Below, one piece after another: positions 4,645 through 5,921 of a stretch of 5,921 nucleotides of DNA (position 1 is the stretch's first letter; each line of letters opens with the position of its first letter). Origin of the DNA: Planctomycetota bacterium (GTDB taxonomy: Bacteria; Planctomycetota; Phycisphaerae; WQYP01); contig JAKAZF010000206.1 in NCBI GenBank assembly GCA_021826605.1, forward strand, positions 1 to 5,921, given 5' to 3'. The position numbers and the translations under genes were made by a program. The notes under the pieces were generated by a model that saw nothing but the letters and a program-made list of their open reading frames with translations, did not search any database and was not told where the DNA came from.

Positions 4645-5921
4645 ATGCACAAACGCACGCGATCCGGTATCCCGGCTTTGTTGGCTAATCGTCGAATGGT
4701 CCCCGGACTTCTGGTTCCGGCGGCGCTGATACTTTTAATGACTTGTATGGCGGATCAACCTTACGCATTGGCGGCGGCAGCGGATACCGCCATGCTGACC
4801 GCCTCACCCGCCGAAAACTATGCGCAAAAAGTCGGTGCCTTGATCCATTCGCAAAATCTCGCTGCCTTGGCCGCACTGACGCCTGCAACTTCAGCCACAA
4901 CGGATGCTGCAATGATCAACCGCTGGCGGCAGGAATATGTGACAACCATGTCACAGGCCCGCGTGGCCAATGAGAAGTTCTACAGGAAAGCGCTGGCTGT
5001 CGGGCAGCAGGATTTTAAGGCAAAGAAACTTATTCCCGCGTTTGAATATATGCTCACCGCCTACGGATTCTCAACGGATAAACCCGCCTTCAAAAAGCAG
5101 CCTTGGGTCGGCACGCTGACGAGGCAAATTGCGGCAAAGGCGGCGCAATTTGACAAGCAGCATCGCTGGCTGGAATCTCTGCAGCTATATAACCAGCTCA
5201 ATACCATGTACCGCATTTCCCGGAAATATCATCGTGATTTGCACCGGGTGATTCGCCGCACCATGCTGCTGGCAACCTATACGCCAAAGGCATTTTTTGC
5301 CATGCAGGCCAAGCTGGCCAAGGACCATGCCTTCAAAAAGCCATCCACCACCCCCAAACCGAAAATTAAAGAGGAACAGCAGAATCATGCACCGGTTTAT
5401 TCGCAGTGGCAGCATACGGTTAAAGGCATTCATCAGGATATGCTGGTTGAATCTCTGGAGCTTACCGAGCACGACTGGGTATTGCCCATCACCTACAACA
5501 CGCTGCTGACCGGCGGATTGAATCTGGTCAAGCTGATGGCCGATACCCCGATGCTGGGCGATACATTTCCCGGTTTCAAGGACACCGCCCAACGCGATCA
5601 ATTTGTCTCGGAAATCAATACCCTGCTTAAACGCACCAGTTCCCGTAAACCCATTGACTCTCTGGGCATGATTCGCCTGTGGAGTGAACTGGTGACGGTA
5701 GATCAAAGCACCGTAAAACTTCCGCTGCCCGTGCTGATCAAAGAGTTCACCGAAGGATGCATGGAAAAAACCGACAAGTTCACCATGCCGTTCTGGCCCA
5801 GTCAGGTCCAGGGTTTTAATAAGGAAATGGAGGGACAATTCGGCGGCGTCGGCATACAGATCCAGTTGGACAACGGCCTGCTGCAAGTGGTTTCTCCATT
5901 AAGCGGCACCCCCGCTTACAA
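4645..5921 (+). CDS. Secreted S41-family (CtpA/Prc-type) protease, 3' end missing
   Basis: The open frame runs uninterrupted to the window edge: 425 complete codons. It encodes an exported carboxyl-terminal processing-type protease. A basic N-terminus and hydrophobic core (about 21-36, GLLVPAALILLMTCMA) lead to a likely cleavage site after ALA (41-43). Residues about 95-215 are helical and TPR-like in character; a lysine/proline-rich linker follows (about 231-246), then another extension to about 370. The family hallmark appears only at the end: TDKFTMPFWPSQVQGFNKEMEGQFGGVGI (376-403) and VVSPLSGTPAY (415-425), the start of the PDZ-containing region. The Ser/Lys catalytic part lies beyond the window. 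ATG 4645 is chosen because AGGTGA lies 5 bases upstream; an in-frame ATG at 4534 has no ribosome site. The 370-residue extension is far longer than in standard CtpA but similar in length to that of large Prc/Tsp proteins. Confidence 0.85.
   Translation, partial: MHKRTRSGIPALLANRRMVPGLLVPAALILLMTCMADQPYALAAAADTAMLTASPAENYAQKVGALIHSQNLAALAALTPATSATTDAAMINRWRQEYVTTMSQARVANEKFYRKALAVGQQDFKAKKLIPAFEYMLTAYGFSTDKPAFKKQPWVGTLTRQIAAKAAQFDKQHRWLESLQLYNQLNTMYRISRKYHRDLHRVIRRTMLLATYTPKAFFAMQAKLAKDHAFKKPSTTPKPKIKEEQQNHAPVYSQWQHTVKGIHQDMLVESLELTEHDWVLPITYNTLLTGGLNLVKLMADTPMLGDTFPGFKDTAQRDQFVSEINTLLKRTSSRKPIDSLGMIRLWSELVTVDQSTVKLPLPVLIKEFTEGCMEKTDKFTMPFWPSQVQGFNKEMEGQFGGVGIQIQLDNGLLQVVSPLSGTPAY

Noticed and set aside
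4735..4746. Lipoprotein signal (LLMTC) in the S41 protease
   Set aside because: Threonine directly before the cysteine is a poor lipobox match, and a normal AxA cleavage site follows downstream.
5185..5886. Minus-strand open frame of 233 codons
   Set aside because: It lies fully antisense to the protease frame, which has clear S41 motifs; the antisense product shows no domain.

Overview
The window is 5.9 kb of bacterial chromosome with moderate-to-high GC. A Planctomycetota-type genome, perhaps Phycisphaerae-like, is my best guess. The reasons are a periplasmic S41 protease with a very long N-terminal extension, a GTG-started rpsT coupled to a TlyA-like methyltransferase, and interspersed short repeats beside an S23-like four-helix-bundle fragment. 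No marker here settles the lineage, so this is inference.

Layout. Positions 1-383 hold two tandem copies of a unit of about 198 bp. Each copy has imperfect terminal inverted repeats around a 23-codon remnant that looks like the start of an S23/IVP four-helix-bundle protein, followed by a GC-rich REP-like tail. A third, diverged copy of the tail alone lies at 1242-1281. Between them, on the minus strand, is a type II toxin-antitoxin pair in toxin-first order: a RelE/ParE-fold toxin (921-1175) and an XRE-type antitoxin (531-917). A gene-poor stretch (1176-1663) with small hairpins and short repeats leads to the promoter of the next operon.

The housekeeping part starts with rpsT (ribosomal protein S20, 1664-1936). 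Its stop overlaps the start of a TlyA/FtsJ-type rRNA methyltransferase that lacks the usual S4 domain (1933-2535). Convergent to this pair, with only 12 bp between them, is sppA (S49 signal peptide peptidase; I prefer the start at 3552). Upstream of sppA in the same direction is a sugar phosphate isomerase/epimerase-like TIM-barrel gene (3633-4388). sppA appears to have its own promoter, and its 5' leader carries a perfect hairpin whose left arm can also pair with the Shine-Dalgarno sequence.

At the right edge, divergent from the isomerase gene, a long open frame begins at 4645 and runs off the window. It is a secreted S41 (CtpA/Prc-type) protease with about 370 residues of N-terminal extension before the conserved FGGVGI segment. 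The protease and peptidase domain is cut off. SppA and the S41 protease are both envelope proteolysis enzymes; rpsT and the methyltransferase are both ribosome-related. The left 1.3 kb is accessory DNA. The most unusual items are the S23-remnant repeat unit and the sppA leader; neither proves a new system.
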